A DNA stretch of 22,829 nucleotides from Brevundimonas sp. (GTDB lineage Bacteria; Pseudomonadota; Alphaproteobacteria; Caulobacterales; Caulobacteraceae). A model generated the notes under the pieces. The model did not search any database and was not told the origin of the DNA. It was given only the letters and a program-made list of their open reading frames with translations. Shown here piece by piece: positions 8,349-17,375 of this stretch. The position numbers and the translations under genes are program-made. Numbering within the stretch: position 1 is the stretch's first letter; each line of letters begins with the position of its first letter. Location: NCBI RefSeq assembly GCF_031082345.1, contig NZ_JAVHLH010000011.1:1-22829 (forward strand), read 5' to 3'.

Positions 8349-9698
8349 ATGCGCCTCACACCAGTTTCGAACGACGGGCCGTCCGTCGGCTCCCCCCTGC
8401 GGATCGCGGTCATCGGATCGGGCATTTCCGGCCTGTCCTGCGCCTGGCTGCTGAACCAGCGGCATGAGGTGGTCCTCTATGAGCGCGCCGACCGTCTCGG
8501 CGGCCACACCCATACGGTCACGGCCAACGCGGCCTCGGGGCCTGTCGCTGTGGACACCGGCTTCATCGCCTTCAACGAGGCGACCTATCCCAATCTGATC
8601 GCCCTGTTCGACCATCTCGGCGTCGCCAGCCGGGCGACCGACATGTCGTTCTCGGTGTCGCTGGAGGACGGCCGCTTCGAATACGCGGCCCCGGCGCTGT
8701 TCGCCCAGCGCCGCAACGTGCTGCGGCCCCGGTTCTGGTCGATGCTGTCGGAGGTGCTGCGGTTCTATCGCGAGGCGCCGGCGGCGCTGGCGGCGCTGGA
8801 CGATCCGAACCTGTCGCTGGGCGCCTTCCTGCAGCGGGGCCGGTTCAGCGCGGCCTTCCGTGACGACCACCTGCTGCCGATGGCGGCGGCGATCTGGTCG
8901 TCCCCAGCCGAGGCCCTGCTGGACTATCCGGCCGCCTCCTTCCTGCGCTTCTGCGACAATCACGGCCTGCTGCAGCTCGCGGGACGGCCGCTGTGGCGCA
9001 CCGTGATCGACGGCAGCCGGACCTATGTCGACAAGATCGGCGCGGCGCTGGGGTCCGGCGTCCGCCTCGGGCGCGACGTGGTCGAGGTCCGCCGAACCGC
9101 GGACGGGGTGGTCGTGGGCGAACGCAACGGGCGGCGCGAGCGTTTCGATCATGTGGTCATCGCGACCCACGCCGATCAGGCCCTGGCCATGCTCGACTCC
9201 CCCACAGAAGCCGAACGCCGGACCCTGGGCGCCTTCCGGTACAGCCGCAATCTGGCGGTGCTGCACACCGACCCCGCCCTGATGCCGAAGCGCCGACGCG
9301 CCTGGGCCAGCTGGAACTATATCGGCTCCGGGGGCGGACTGTGCGTCAGCTACTGGATGAACCGGCTTCAGGGCCTGCCGGGACAGGATTTGTTCGTGAC
9401 CCTCAATCCGCCCCGGCCGCCGCGCGCCGACGCCCTGCTGCGCAGCGAACTGTACGAACATCCGATCTTCGACGCCGCGGCGATGCGGGCCCAGGCGTCG
9501 CTGTGGGACCTGCAGGGTGAGGGCGGCGTGTGGTTCTGCGGGGCCCATTTCGGGGCCGGCTTCCACGAGGACGGGCTGCAGTCGGGGCTGGCCGTGGCCG
9601 AACAGCTGGGCGGCGTCCGCCGGCCGTGGACCGTCGCCGACGAGAGCGGCCGGATCCAGATCGGCGAGCGTGACCGGCGCATGGAGACGGCGGCGTGA
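8349..9698 (+). CDS. FAD-dependent amine-oxidase-like protein (COG2907), predicted sigma-E target
   Basis: The 449-residue product is a flavin amine oxidase or phytoene-desaturase-like oxidoreductase of the COG2907 type. The FAD-binding Rossmann motif GSGISG lies at residues 23-28, followed by an acidic residue and RLGGHTHTV, where the second FAD contact occurs. A C-terminal FAD segment around FCGAHFGAGFHEDGLQSG completes the fold. Homologues beside ChrR systems (for example RSP1090 of Rhodobacter) have been annotated as cyclopropane or cyclopropene fatty-acid proteins, and the pathway to furan fatty acids has been linked to such genes. The exact step here is not known. I chose ATG 8349 because it follows AGCGGAG by about 6 nt and lies about 33 nt past the predicted transcription start. 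An alternative ATG at 8295 lies before the -10. It is coupled to the next gene by a GTGA overlap. Confidence 0.88.
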   Translation: MRLTPVSNDGPSVGSPLRIAVIGSGISGLSCAWLLNQRHEVVLYERADRLGGHTHTVTANAASGPVAVDTGFIAFNEATYPNLIALFDHLGVASRATDMSFSVSLEDGRFEYAAPALFAQRRNVLRPRFWSMLSEVLRFYREAPAALAALDDPNLSLGAFLQRGRFSAAFRDDHLLPMAAAIWSSPAEALLDYPAASFLRFCDNHGLLQLAGRPLWRTVIDGSRTYVDKIGAALGSGVRLGRDVVEVRRTADGVVVGERNGRRERFDHVVIATHADQALAMLDSPTEAERRTLGAFRYSRNLAVLHTDPALMPKRRRAWASWNYIGSGGGLCVSYWMNRLQGLPGQDLFVTLNPPRPPRADALLRSELYEHPIFDAAAMRAQASLWDLQGEGGVWFCGAHFGAGFHEDGLQSGLAVAEQLGGVRRPWTVADESGRIQIGERDRRMETAA

Positions 9699-10459
9699 GC
9701 CAGGCCTCCGCCCTCTATGCCGGCGGGGTGGTGCATCAGCGGCTGCGGCCGCGCCGTCACCGGCTGGAGCGGAGGGTGTTCTGGCTGTTGCTCGACCTGT
9801 CCGAGCTGGACGGGCTGGACCGGCGCCTGCGCTGGTTCTCGCGCAATCGCTGGAACCTGTTCGCCTTCTTCGACCGCGATCACGGCGACGGGTCGGACCG
9901 TCCGCTGCGGGTCCAGGTCGAGGCGCGGCTAGCCGCCATCGGGGTCGACCTGGAGGGGGGCGCGATCCGGCTGCTGACCATGCCGAGAATGCTGGGCTAC
10001 GTCTTCAATCCGATCAGCGTCTACTACTGCCACGACGCCGACGGCCGTCTGGCCGCCGTCAGCTACGAGGTCAGCAACACCTTCGGCGAGCGGCATTTCT
10101 ACGATCTGGCCGTTTCGAGTGACGGCGCGGACGCGCCGTTCCGCCAGAGCTGCGCCAAGGCATTGTATGTGTCCCCCTTCATGGAAATGGAGATGCGGTA
10201 CCGGTTCCGCGGCCGGACGCCCGGCGACCGGATCGGTCTGGTCATCGGCTGCGACGATGCGAGCGGGCCATTGCTGACCGCGAGCCTTTGGGGGCGCCGA
10301 CGCCCGCTGGCCGACCTCGCCCTGGCCCGGGCCGCGCTGACCTATCCGGCGATGACGCTGAAGGTCGTCGCCGCCATCCATTGGGAGGCGCTGATCCTGT
10401 GGCTGAAGGGCGTACCGGTGACGCTCGGGCGGCGGCCGAAACTGGCGCGGGCGGCGTGA
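9695..10459 (+). CDS. DUF1365 family protein, partner of the COG2907 flavoprotein
   Basis: This 254-residue protein belongs to DUF1365, a family of unknown activity that is almost always next to a COG2907 flavoprotein and often a cyclopropane-fatty-acid synthase. Family hallmarks are the N-terminal YAGGVVHQRLRPRRHRL, the central MLGYVFNPISVYYC at about residues 100-113, and SPFMEMEMRYRF near 160-171. A hydrophobic C-terminal stretch (TLKVVAAIHWEALILWLKG) could be membrane-associated. The start is GTG 9695, overlapping the stop of the flavoprotein gene by 4 bp, so the pair should be translated together under the sigma-E promoter at 8281-8309. A lipid-modification role is inferred from context. 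No cyclopropane-fatty-acid synthase gene follows, unlike many such clusters. Confidence 0.88.
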   Translation: MSQASALYAGGVVHQRLRPRRHRLERRVFWLLLDLSELDGLDRRLRWFSRNRWNLFAFFDRDHGDGSDRPLRVQVEARLAAIGVDLEGGAIRLLTMPRMLGYVFNPISVYYCHDADGRLAAVSYEVSNTFGERHFYDLAVSSDGADAPFRQSCAKALYVSPFMEMEMRYRFRGRTPGDRIGLVIGCDDASGPLLTASLWGRRRPLADLALARAALTYPAMTLKVVAAIHWEALILWLKGVPVTLGRRPKLARAA

Positions 10460-10541
10460 CGGCAAAATCCGCCTTGCCGCCGGCGGACTCTCGCCCCTAC
10501 TCTCCCGCCGGCCGGCTGTCCGGCCCGCCGGAGCCGAGAGA

Positions 10542-11192
10542 TTGTCCCTGTCGACCGTAGTGATTCTGGCGCTGCTCAGCGGAGCGCCCGCGGCCCCCCA
10601 GACGCCGCCGATCTTCAACCCCGGCGCGCCCGGCGAGGCGTCGCGGGAGATCACCGCGGCCGAGGCGGTGGCGTTGAGCCGGACCGGCTTCGTTGAGGCC
10701 GACGTCCGCTTCATGCAGCACATGATCGTCCACCACGCCCAGGCGGTGGAGATGGTCGCCCTGATGGAGACCCGGGCGGCATCGGAGACGGTGCGGCGGA
10801 TGGGCGACCGGATCGCGCAGAGCCAGGCGGCCGAGATGGCGCTGATGGAGGAATGGCTGACCGGACGCGGCCTGCCGATCGCGGCGGCGGATCCCCACGC
10901 CGGCCATCACGGCCCGGGGCACGGCGCGGCCGACCCGAACCTCCCGCTGATGCCGGGCATGCTGTCGCCGGCGCGGATGGCGGCGCTGGCCGCCGCGACG
11001 GGACCGGCGTTCGACCGTCTGTTCCTGGAGGGAATGATCCAGCACCATCAGGGCGCGCTGGGCATGGTCGAAGCGCTGCTGGACGATCCGGAGGCGGCCG
11101 AGGATCCGATGCTGTCCGACTTCGCCAGTTCCGTCACCGCCGACCAGTCGGCCGAAATCCTGCGCATGCAGTCCATCCTGTCCGAGCTTTAG
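10542..11192 (+). CDS. Secreted DUF305 protein
   Basis: The 216-residue product has an N-terminal signal peptide ending in about APAAP and one DUF305 domain. This His- and Met-rich four-helix, ferritin-like family is linked in some species to copper handling. Diagnostic pairs are FMQHMIVHHAQAVEM near residues 57-71 and FLEGMIQHHQGALGM near 161-175, with a His-rich linker (DPHAGHHGPGHG) around residue 115 that could bind metal. The start is probably TTG at 10542, preceded by GGAG/GAGAG; a GTG at 10560 would give a shorter signal peptide. It lies 22 bp before the LVIVD protein, probably in one operon. Metal binding is inferred from the residues, not shown. Confidence 0.84.
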   Translation: MSLSTVVILALLSGAPAAPQTPPIFNPGAPGEASREITAAEAVALSRTGFVEADVRFMQHMIVHHAQAVEMVALMETRAASETVRRMGDRIAQSQAAEMALMEEWLTGRGLPIAAADPHAGHHGPGHGAADPNLPLMPGMLSPARMAALAAATGPAFDRLFLEGMIQHHQGALGMVEALLDDPEAAEDPMLSDFASSVTADQSAEILRMQSILSEL

Positions 11193-11214
11193 ATTCATCC
11201 ATCGAGGGGCGACC

Positions 11215-13098
11215 ATGAACATCCGCAGTCTTCTGTTGGGATCCGCCGCGGCGGCCAGCGTCCTGTTGGGGGCCGCGGCGGTCCAGGCGCAGGCGCAGGC
11301 GCCCGCGCCGGGTCAGACGCCGCCGGTCGGATCGGATGTCCGCTCCACCCTGTCTCCCGGCCTGCACGACGCCGGACAGGCCGCGTCGAACCTGACGCTG
11401 GAGCATTCGGTCCGGCCCGCGCCGGGCTTTTTCGATCCCGAGGCCATCTTCGCGCCGCCGACCCGCGAGGAGGCGCTGGCCGCGCGGGCCCATGCGGCGG
11501 CGGTCGAGGCCGGCACGGCGGAGCCCCTGCCCCGTCCGCGCTACAGCCCGCTGGCCCTGGCCAACAGCGACCTGGCGATGTCGAACGGACGGCTGTTCGT
11601 CGGCAATTTCAACGGCTTCAACGCCTATGACGTGAGCGGCGACGGCCCGCCGGAACTGGTGCTGTCGGTGGTCTGCCCCGGCGGCCAGGGCGACGTGTCG
11701 GTGCACGGCGACCTGCTGTTCATGTCGGTCGAGCAGAACCGCGCCCGGCTGGACTGCGGGGTCAAGGACGCCGAGGGCGAGGTCAACGCCGAGCGCTTCC
11801 GCGGAATCCGCATCTTCGACATCAGCGACCTGCGTGCGCCCCGCCAGATCGCCGCGGTGCAGACCTGCCGGGGTTCGCACACCCACACCCTCGTGCCCCA
11901 TCCCACGGATGACAACGTCCTCTACATCTACAACTCGGCCACCTCGGGCGTGCGCAAGAGCGACGAGCTGGCCAGCTGCCGGGACGGCGAACCGGGCGAG
12001 AACCCCGAGACGGCTCTGTATTCGATCGACGTGATCAAGGTGCCGCTCGACGCGCCGGAGCAGGCCGCCATCGTCAACCGGCCGCGCATCTTCGCCGACC
12101 GCGAGACCGGGGCCGTCGCCGGTCTGTGGAAGGGCGGCCGCCTCGGCGTCGCCAGCCAGAACTCCGGCCAGACCAACCACTGCCACGACATCACCGTCTA
12201 TCCGGAGATCGGCCTTGCGGCGGGAGCCTGCAGCGGCAACGGCATCCTGCTGGACATCTCCGACCCGGAGAATCCGTCACGGGTGTCGGAGCTGTTCGAT
12301 CCCGACATGGCCTACTGGCACTCGGCCACCTTCAATACGGCCGGCGACAAGGTGCTGTTCACCGACGAATGGGGCGGCGGCACCTCGGCGCGTTGCCGGG
12401 CCGAGGATCCGCACACCTGGGGCGCCGACCTGATCGCCGCGATCGAGGACGGCCGACTGGTGGGCAAGAGCTTCTTCAAACTGCCCGCCGCCCAGGCCTC
12501 GTCGGAAAACTGCGTCGCCCACAATGGCAATCTGGTGCCGGTGCCCGGCCGCGATCTGATGGTCCAGGCCTGGTATCAGGGCGGCATCTCGATCGTCGAC
12601 TTCACCGATCCGGCCCGACCGACGGAGATCGCGTATTTCGACCGCGGGCCGATCGATGCGGAACGGCTGAACGTGGGCGGTCACTGGTCGGCCTACTGGT
12701 TCAACGGCCGGATCTACGCCAGCGAGATCGCCCGCGGCTTCGACGTGCTGCGGCTGAAGCCCAGCGAGCACCTGTCGGCGGCCGAGATCGCCGTGGCCGA
12801 GCGGATGATGCAGGCGGCCATCAATCCGCAGACCCAGACCCGGCCGGTCTGGGAGGATCATCCCGACGTGGCGCAGGCCTATCTGGACCAACTGGAGCGT
12901 GCAGCCGCGCTGGAGTCCCGTCTCGCGGGGCAGACCGCGGCCGCCATATCCCGGTGGCGCGAGGGACGCCTCAACCGGTCGCGGGTGTCCGAGCTGTCGC
13001 AGGCGCTCGGCGCGATTCCCGAAAACGCTCGCCCGGTCGACGCGGCGCGGCGGAAGGCGCTGGCGGAGATGTTCGCCCGGATCGGACAGGGAGGCTAG
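11215..13098 (+). CDS. Secreted LVIVD-repeat beta-propeller protein
   Basis: This 627-residue exported protein has a signal peptide (cleavage probably after VQAQA, about residue 25), a Pro/Ala-rich linker, and then a propeller built from LVIVD-like repeats, seen as NGFNAYDVSG, IRIFDISDLRAPRQIA, GILLDISDPENPSRVS and ISIVDFTDPARPTEIA. Between them lie His/Cys-rich blocks (CRGSHTHTLVPHP, TNHCHDITVYP, ENCVAHNGNLVP, WHSATFN) that look like a conserved metal or ligand site. The last 110 residues are helical and outside the repeats. The ATG at 11215 has GAGGGG about 7 nt upstream. Homologues are common beside DUF305 genes. No enzymatic role is known; surface or periplasmic binding is likely. Confidence 0.86.
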   Translation: MNIRSLLLGSAAAASVLLGAAAVQAQAQAPAPGQTPPVGSDVRSTLSPGLHDAGQAASNLTLEHSVRPAPGFFDPEAIFAPPTREEALAARAHAAAVEAGTAEPLPRPRYSPLALANSDLAMSNGRLFVGNFNGFNAYDVSGDGPPELVLSVVCPGGQGDVSVHGDLLFMSVEQNRARLDCGVKDAEGEVNAERFRGIRIFDISDLRAPRQIAAVQTCRGSHTHTLVPHPTDDNVLYIYNSATSGVRKSDELASCRDGEPGENPETALYSIDVIKVPLDAPEQAAIVNRPRIFADRETGAVAGLWKGGRLGVASQNSGQTNHCHDITVYPEIGLAAGACSGNGILLDISDPENPSRVSELFDPDMAYWHSATFNTAGDKVLFTDEWGGGTSARCRAEDPHTWGADLIAAIEDGRLVGKSFFKLPAAQASSENCVAHNGNLVPVPGRDLMVQAWYQGGISIVDFTDPARPTEIAYFDRGPIDAERLNVGGHWSAYWFNGRIYASEIARGFDVLRLKPSEHLSAAEIAVAERMMQAAINPQTQTRPVWEDHPDVAQAYLDQLERAAALESRLAGQTAAAISRWREGRLNRSRVSELSQALGAIPENARPVDAARRKALAEMFARIGQGG

Positions 13099-13100
13099 GC

Positions 13101-13649
13101 ATGCGCCTTTCCATCCTCGCCGCCGCCCTGATCCTGGGCTGCGCCGCCCCCGCCGCGGCCCAGACGCCCCCTGCCCCGCCCGTCGATACGGCGGCCCCGG
13201 CCGACGTGGCGTCGCCGGAAGCCATCGTCACGGCGCTGTACGACGCGATCTCCGGCGATGCGGGCGTCGAGCGGGACTGGGACCGCTTCCGCTCGCTGTT
13301 CCATCCCACGGCGCGGCTGATGCCCTCGGGCGTGAATGCCCAGGGCGTGGGCGTGGCCCGCTCGATCACGCCGGAGGAATATATCGAGCGCAGCGGCCCG
13401 TTGCTCACGCGCGACGGTTTCCATGAGCGCGAGATCGCCCGCAAGGCCGAGCGGTTCGGGCACATGGTCCACGTCTGGTCGACCTACGACAGCGTGCGCA
13501 GCCTGTCGGACCCGGCCCCGTTCATGCGCGGGATCAACAGCATCCAGCTGTTCCACGACGGATCGCGCTGGTGGGTCCTGAGCGTCTACTGGCTGGCTGA
13601 AAGCCCGGGCACGCCGATTCCGCCGGACTATCTGCCTCCTGCGGGGTGA
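13101..13649 (+). CDS. Secreted NTF2/SnoaL-like protein
   Basis: The 182-residue product has a clear signal peptide ending in APAAAQT near residue 22, an Ala/Pro spacer, and an NTF2/SnoaL-like cone domain recognisable from VTALYDAISG, the WDRFRSLFHPTARLMP motif and the C-terminal strand DGSRWWVLSVYW. Proteins of this fold bind small molecules or act as simple enzymes, so the specific role is open. It begins 2 bp after the stop of the LVIVD gene, so it is surely co-transcribed and probably serves the same exported pathway. The IS element begins 33 bp after its stop. Confidence 0.83.
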   Translation: MRLSILAAALILGCAAPAAAQTPPAPPVDTAAPADVASPEAIVTALYDAISGDAGVERDWDRFRSLFHPTARLMPSGVNAQGVGVARSITPEEYIERSGPLLTRDGFHEREIARKAERFGHMVHVWSTYDSVRSLSDPAPFMRGINSIQLFHDGSRWWVLSVYWLAESPGTPIPPDYLPPAG

Positions 13650-13653
13650 CGCC

Positions 13654-13674
13654 GGCGGCGGTCGCCCCGCCGCC
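13654..13674 (+). terminator. GC hairpin at the end of the secreted-protein operon
   Basis: GGCGGCG at 13654-13660 pairs with CGCCGCC at 13668-13674 around a 7-nt loop, 5 bp after the stop of the NTF2-like gene. It is followed only by ATTTG, so intrinsic termination would be weak. The IS target duplication starts at the very next base. Confidence 0.45.
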
Positions 13675-13682
13675 ATTTGATC
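13675..13682. repeat. Target site duplication, left copy
   Basis: ATTTGATC directly precedes the left terminal repeat and is identical to 16001-16008. An 8-bp duplication is typical of IS1595 elements, and perfect copies point to a recent insertion. Confidence 0.95.
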
Positions 13683-13708
13683 GGGACCTATATACGTGCT
13701 TGACCCAG
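13683..13708 (+). repeat. Left terminal inverted repeat of the IS1595 element
   Basis: It matches the reverse complement of 15975-16000 at 24 of 26 positions (mismatches at repeat positions 14 and 24). It begins GGGACC. It also contains the -35 box (TTGACC) of the transposase promoter. Confidence 0.95.
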
Positions 13709-13728
13709 ACTGATCGGACAACTAGAGT
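13700..13728 (+). promoter_or_regulatory. Sigma-70-type promoter of the IS operon
   Basis: TTGACC at 13700-13705, a 17-bp spacer and TAGAGT at 13723-13728 form a good housekeeping promoter. The -35 lies inside the left terminal repeat, where transposase binding could repress it. A Shine-Dalgarno GGAG at 13743-13746 precedes the GTG at 13755 by 8 nt. Confidence 0.65.
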
Positions 13729-13754
13729 AGCTTCATCGGATTGGAGCGACTCGC

Positions 13755-14678
13755 GTGATCAAGCCCTTCGAAAATCTCATGCAGCTGTTCCGGGCCTTCC
13801 CGGATGAGCAATCCGCCATCGACCATCTGACCGCTATCCGATGGGCGAACGGAAAGTTCTGCCCGCTGTGTGGCAACGCGGACGAGCGTAAGATCGGCAC
13901 CCTGACCGGCACCAACACCCACAAGTGCTACGCCTGCCGCAAGCGGTTCTCGATCAAGGTCGGCACGATCTTTCAGGACACGAAGCTGCCGCTCCGCACG
14001 TGGTTCGCCGCGATCTGGATGATCACGAACCACCCCAAGGGCATTGCCTCGACCACGCTGGCGACCGATCTAGGCATCACACAGAAGTCTGCTTGGTTCG
14101 TCCTGCATCGTCTCCGTCATGCCGCACGGACGGCCAGCTTCAACGCGCCGCTGTCCGGCGAAGTCGAGGTCGACGAGACCTTCATGGGCGGCAAGGAAAC
14201 GAACAAGCCGCAAAGCAAGCGCGTTCGCCACGCTGGCCACGGCGCAGACGGCAAAACCATCGTGGTGGGCCTCAAGCAGCGCGACGGTCACGTGCGCGCC
14301 CGAGTCATCGGCAATGTTCGCAGCGGGACCCTCTACCCCATCGTGAAGGAACACGTGGCGAAGGGCTCGACCGTCTACACGGACGAGCATCAGGGCTATA
14401 ACAACCTTCGCTTTGACTACGACCACCAGCGGGTGAGCCATAAGAATGGCGAATACGTCCGGGGCTCGGCCAGCACGAACGGCATCGAGAGCGTCTGGGC
14501 GCTGTTCAAGCGCCAGTACCACGGCATCCATCACTGGATTTCGCCCAAGCACATGAACGCCTATCTGAACGAAATGACGTTTCGCCTGAACCGGCGCGAT
14601 CTGGACCGGGGCCAGCGCGTCAACGGCCTGCTTTCCCAGATCGAAGGCCCGCTCCCTTACAAGGTTCTGATCGCATGA
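13755..14678 (+). CDS. IS1595-family (ISXO2-like) transposase
   Basis: This DDE transposase moves the element. The 307-residue product has an N-terminal zinc ribbon (CPLCGN then CYAC, about residues 36-60), a helix-turn-helix-like segment, and the ISXO2-type catalytic domain. The likely catalytic acids are Asp140 in VEVDETFMGG, Asp210 in VYTDEHQGY and Glu245 in NGIESVW, a spacing typical of IS1595. The C-terminal block HHWISPKHMNAYLNEMTFRLNRR is also characteristic. Translation starts at GTG 13755 after GGAG. The stop overlaps the next gene in an ATGA, so the passengers are probably co-translated. Length and motifs are complete, with no frameshift, so it may be active. Confidence 0.95.
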   Translation: MIKPFENLMQLFRAFPDEQSAIDHLTAIRWANGKFCPLCGNADERKIGTLTGTNTHKCYACRKRFSIKVGTIFQDTKLPLRTWFAAIWMITNHPKGIASTTLATDLGITQKSAWFVLHRLRHAARTASFNAPLSGEVEVDETFMGGKETNKPQSKRVRHAGHGADGKTIVVGLKQRDGHVRARVIGNVRSGTLYPIVKEHVAKGSTVYTDEHQGYNNLRFDYDHQRVSHKNGEYVRGSASTNGIESVWALFKRQYHGIHHWISPKHMNAYLNEMTFRLNRRDLDRGQRVNGLLSQIEGPLPYKVLIA

Positions 14679-15667
14679 CAGACGACAAGAAATACGACGA
14701 AGAGTTCGGCCTGGATATGTCGATGGATGAGGCGCTGACGCGCTTCGCTCAAGTCACAAAAGAGGACCTAGCGAAGGTTGCCGATAGTGGCCTGCCGTCC
14801 GTCCCCGATGGCGAGATTGAAGTCCTGCCCTTCAAGAAGGAGGGCCTTCGTCGGGTCTTCCATAACGAAGAGTGGTGGTGGTCGGTCGTTGACATGGTCG
14901 GCGCTCTGACCGGAACAGACCGCGCCCGGAAATATTGGTCCGACCTCAAGACCAAGATGGTTGAAAAGGAAGGGTTTTCTGAGTTGTCCGATGAAATCGG
15001 ACAGCTGCCGCTGCCGGGGGCGGACGGTAAGATGTACCGCACCGACGTTGCGACGACGGAAACTCTATTCCGTATCGTGCAGTCGATTTCCAGCCCTAAG
15101 GTGGAGCCCTTCAAGCGGTGGCTCGCGTGGGTTGGCTATGAGCGGATTCAGGAGGCGAACGACCCTGAAATCCTGATCAAACGCGCCATCCTGCATTATC
15201 AGGTTGCAGGCCGGTCGGACGACTGGATTGAGAAGCGCATCAGGTCGATTGTCGCCCGGAAGGAACTGACCTCCGAGTGGCAGAAGCGCGGGGTGCAGGA
15301 GGGCGTGGAGTACGCGACGCTCACCAACATCATGTCCGAGCGCACGTTCGGGATGCACACGAAAAATCATGCGAAACTGAAGGGCCTGAAAGGCCAAAAC
15401 CTTCGGGACCACATGACGGACATGGAACTCATCCTGACCATGTTGGCAGAAACATCCACGAAGGAGATCGCCCAGCAGCGGGACGCACAGGGCTTCTATG
15501 AGAACCAGCGTGCGGCGTCAGATGGTGGCGGCATCGCGGGGAACGCTCGCAAGCAGATCGAGACGCAGACGGGCCGGAAGGTCGTCTCCAAGCAGAACTT
15601 CCTCGGCTCATCGAGCCGCACCGCCGACCCGCAAGCCCTGACCCGCAAATCCGAGGACGAGAAATGA
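14675..15667 (+). CDS. Bro-N / DinD-like protein, IS passenger
   Basis: The 330-residue product resembles phage-type BRO (antirepressor) and DNA-damage-inducible DinD-like proteins. A Bro-N domain at about residues 48-160 contains RVFHNEEWWWSVVDMVGALT and later KRWLAWVGYERIQE, where other Bro-N proteins have the same landmarks. A C-terminal DinD-like block has the pattern THE-like HAKLKGL, LRDHMTDMELILTMLAE, then a GGGIAGNAR repeat and a VVS/NF ending. Its role is not established. DinD binds RecA and phage BRO proteins bind DNA, so DNA binding or a stress link is plausible. It overlaps both neighbours by 4 bp and uses the transposase promoter. The first 47 residues are acidic and not part of the domain. 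Confidence 0.78.
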   Translation: MTDDKKYDEEFGLDMSMDEALTRFAQVTKEDLAKVADSGLPSVPDGEIEVLPFKKEGLRRVFHNEEWWWSVVDMVGALTGTDRARKYWSDLKTKMVEKEGFSELSDEIGQLPLPGADGKMYRTDVATTETLFRIVQSISSPKVEPFKRWLAWVGYERIQEANDPEILIKRAILHYQVAGRSDDWIEKRIRSIVARKELTSEWQKRGVQEGVEYATLTNIMSERTFGMHTKNHAKLKGLKGQNLRDHMTDMELILTMLAETSTKEIAQQRDAQGFYENQRAASDGGGIAGNARKQIETQTGRKVVSKQNFLGSSSRTADPQALTRKSEDEK

Positions 15668-15972
15668 TCCTCGCTGCGGCGCTCGCCCTAGCTGGCTTTT
15701 GGTCCGGCAACGACCTTCTGGAGACTTGCCGGTTCAACAAGGGTGCCGGGTCCACCTGCACTGCCTACGTCATGGGGGTTGTGGACACGGAAATTAATAC
15801 GGCCGGGTATCAGAGGCGGTCACAGATTTTCTGCATTCCCGACGGTGCTACGGGAGTGCAGCTGGCCGACGTTGCGGTGCGCTATCTTGAGAGCCACCCC
15901 GAGACCCGGCACGCGAGCGCAGCCGGGCTGGTGCAGGCTGCAATGGTGGAGGCCTTCGCATGTGCAGCATGA
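15664..15972 (+). CDS. Rap1a/Tai immunity-like small exported protein, IS passenger
   Basis: This 102-residue protein fits the Rap1a/Tai family, which includes periplasmic immunity proteins against type VI secretion peptidoglycan amidases. A short hydrophobic N-terminus (MILAAALALAGF) could be a signal peptide. The family pattern follows: GNDLLETC, then CTAYVMGVVD, FCIPDGATGVQLADV, YLESHPETRHASAAGLVQAAMVEAF and a final Cys. Four cysteines in the mature part suit two disulfides. No matching toxin or secretion gene is near. Many Rap1a-like genes are stand-alone, so immunity is a family-based inference. It overlaps the preceding gene by ATGA and its stop is 2 bp from the right terminal repeat. 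Confidence 0.75.
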   Translation: MILAAALALAGFWSGNDLLETCRFNKGAGSTCTAYVMGVVDTEINTAGYQRRSQIFCIPDGATGVQLADVAVRYLESHPETRHASAAGLVQAAMVEAFACAA

Positions 15973-15974
15973 GG

Positions 15975-17277
<1,303 letters not shown>

Positions 17278-17313
17278 GCCAATATGAAGCCGAGTTAATC
17301 AGGCTGACGTAGC

Positions 17314-17327
17314 GCTGAAGCTTCAGC
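17314..17327. repeat. 14-bp perfect palindrome upstream of the secreted-protein gene
   Basis: GCTGAAGCTTCAGC is a perfect palindrome in the 98-bp gap between aspC and the next gene. TATAGG at 17334-17339 could be a -10 box just downstream, so the palindrome may be an operator. It could also act as a weak terminator hairpin for aspC. Confidence 0.45.
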
Positions 17328-17375
17328 CGGGCGTATAGGGAAACGTCGTTCTCATAACCCTGTTGGACCACCTCC

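Noticed and set aside
8274..9566. A 430-codon minus-strand frame opposite the COG2907 gene
   Set aside because: It is a shadow of the flavoprotein gene, whose FAD motifs and start are clear, and has no domain of its own.
10468..10487. Inverted repeat TCCGCC ... GGCGGA after the DUF1365 gene as a terminator
   Set aside because: Only a 6-bp stem with an 8-nt loop and no T-tract; too weak to annotate.
15665..15693. TGATCC-N18-TAGCT, resembling a sigma-E promoter
   Set aside because: It lies inside the start of the Rap1a-like gene, the -10 is poor, and nothing starts downstream; likely chance.
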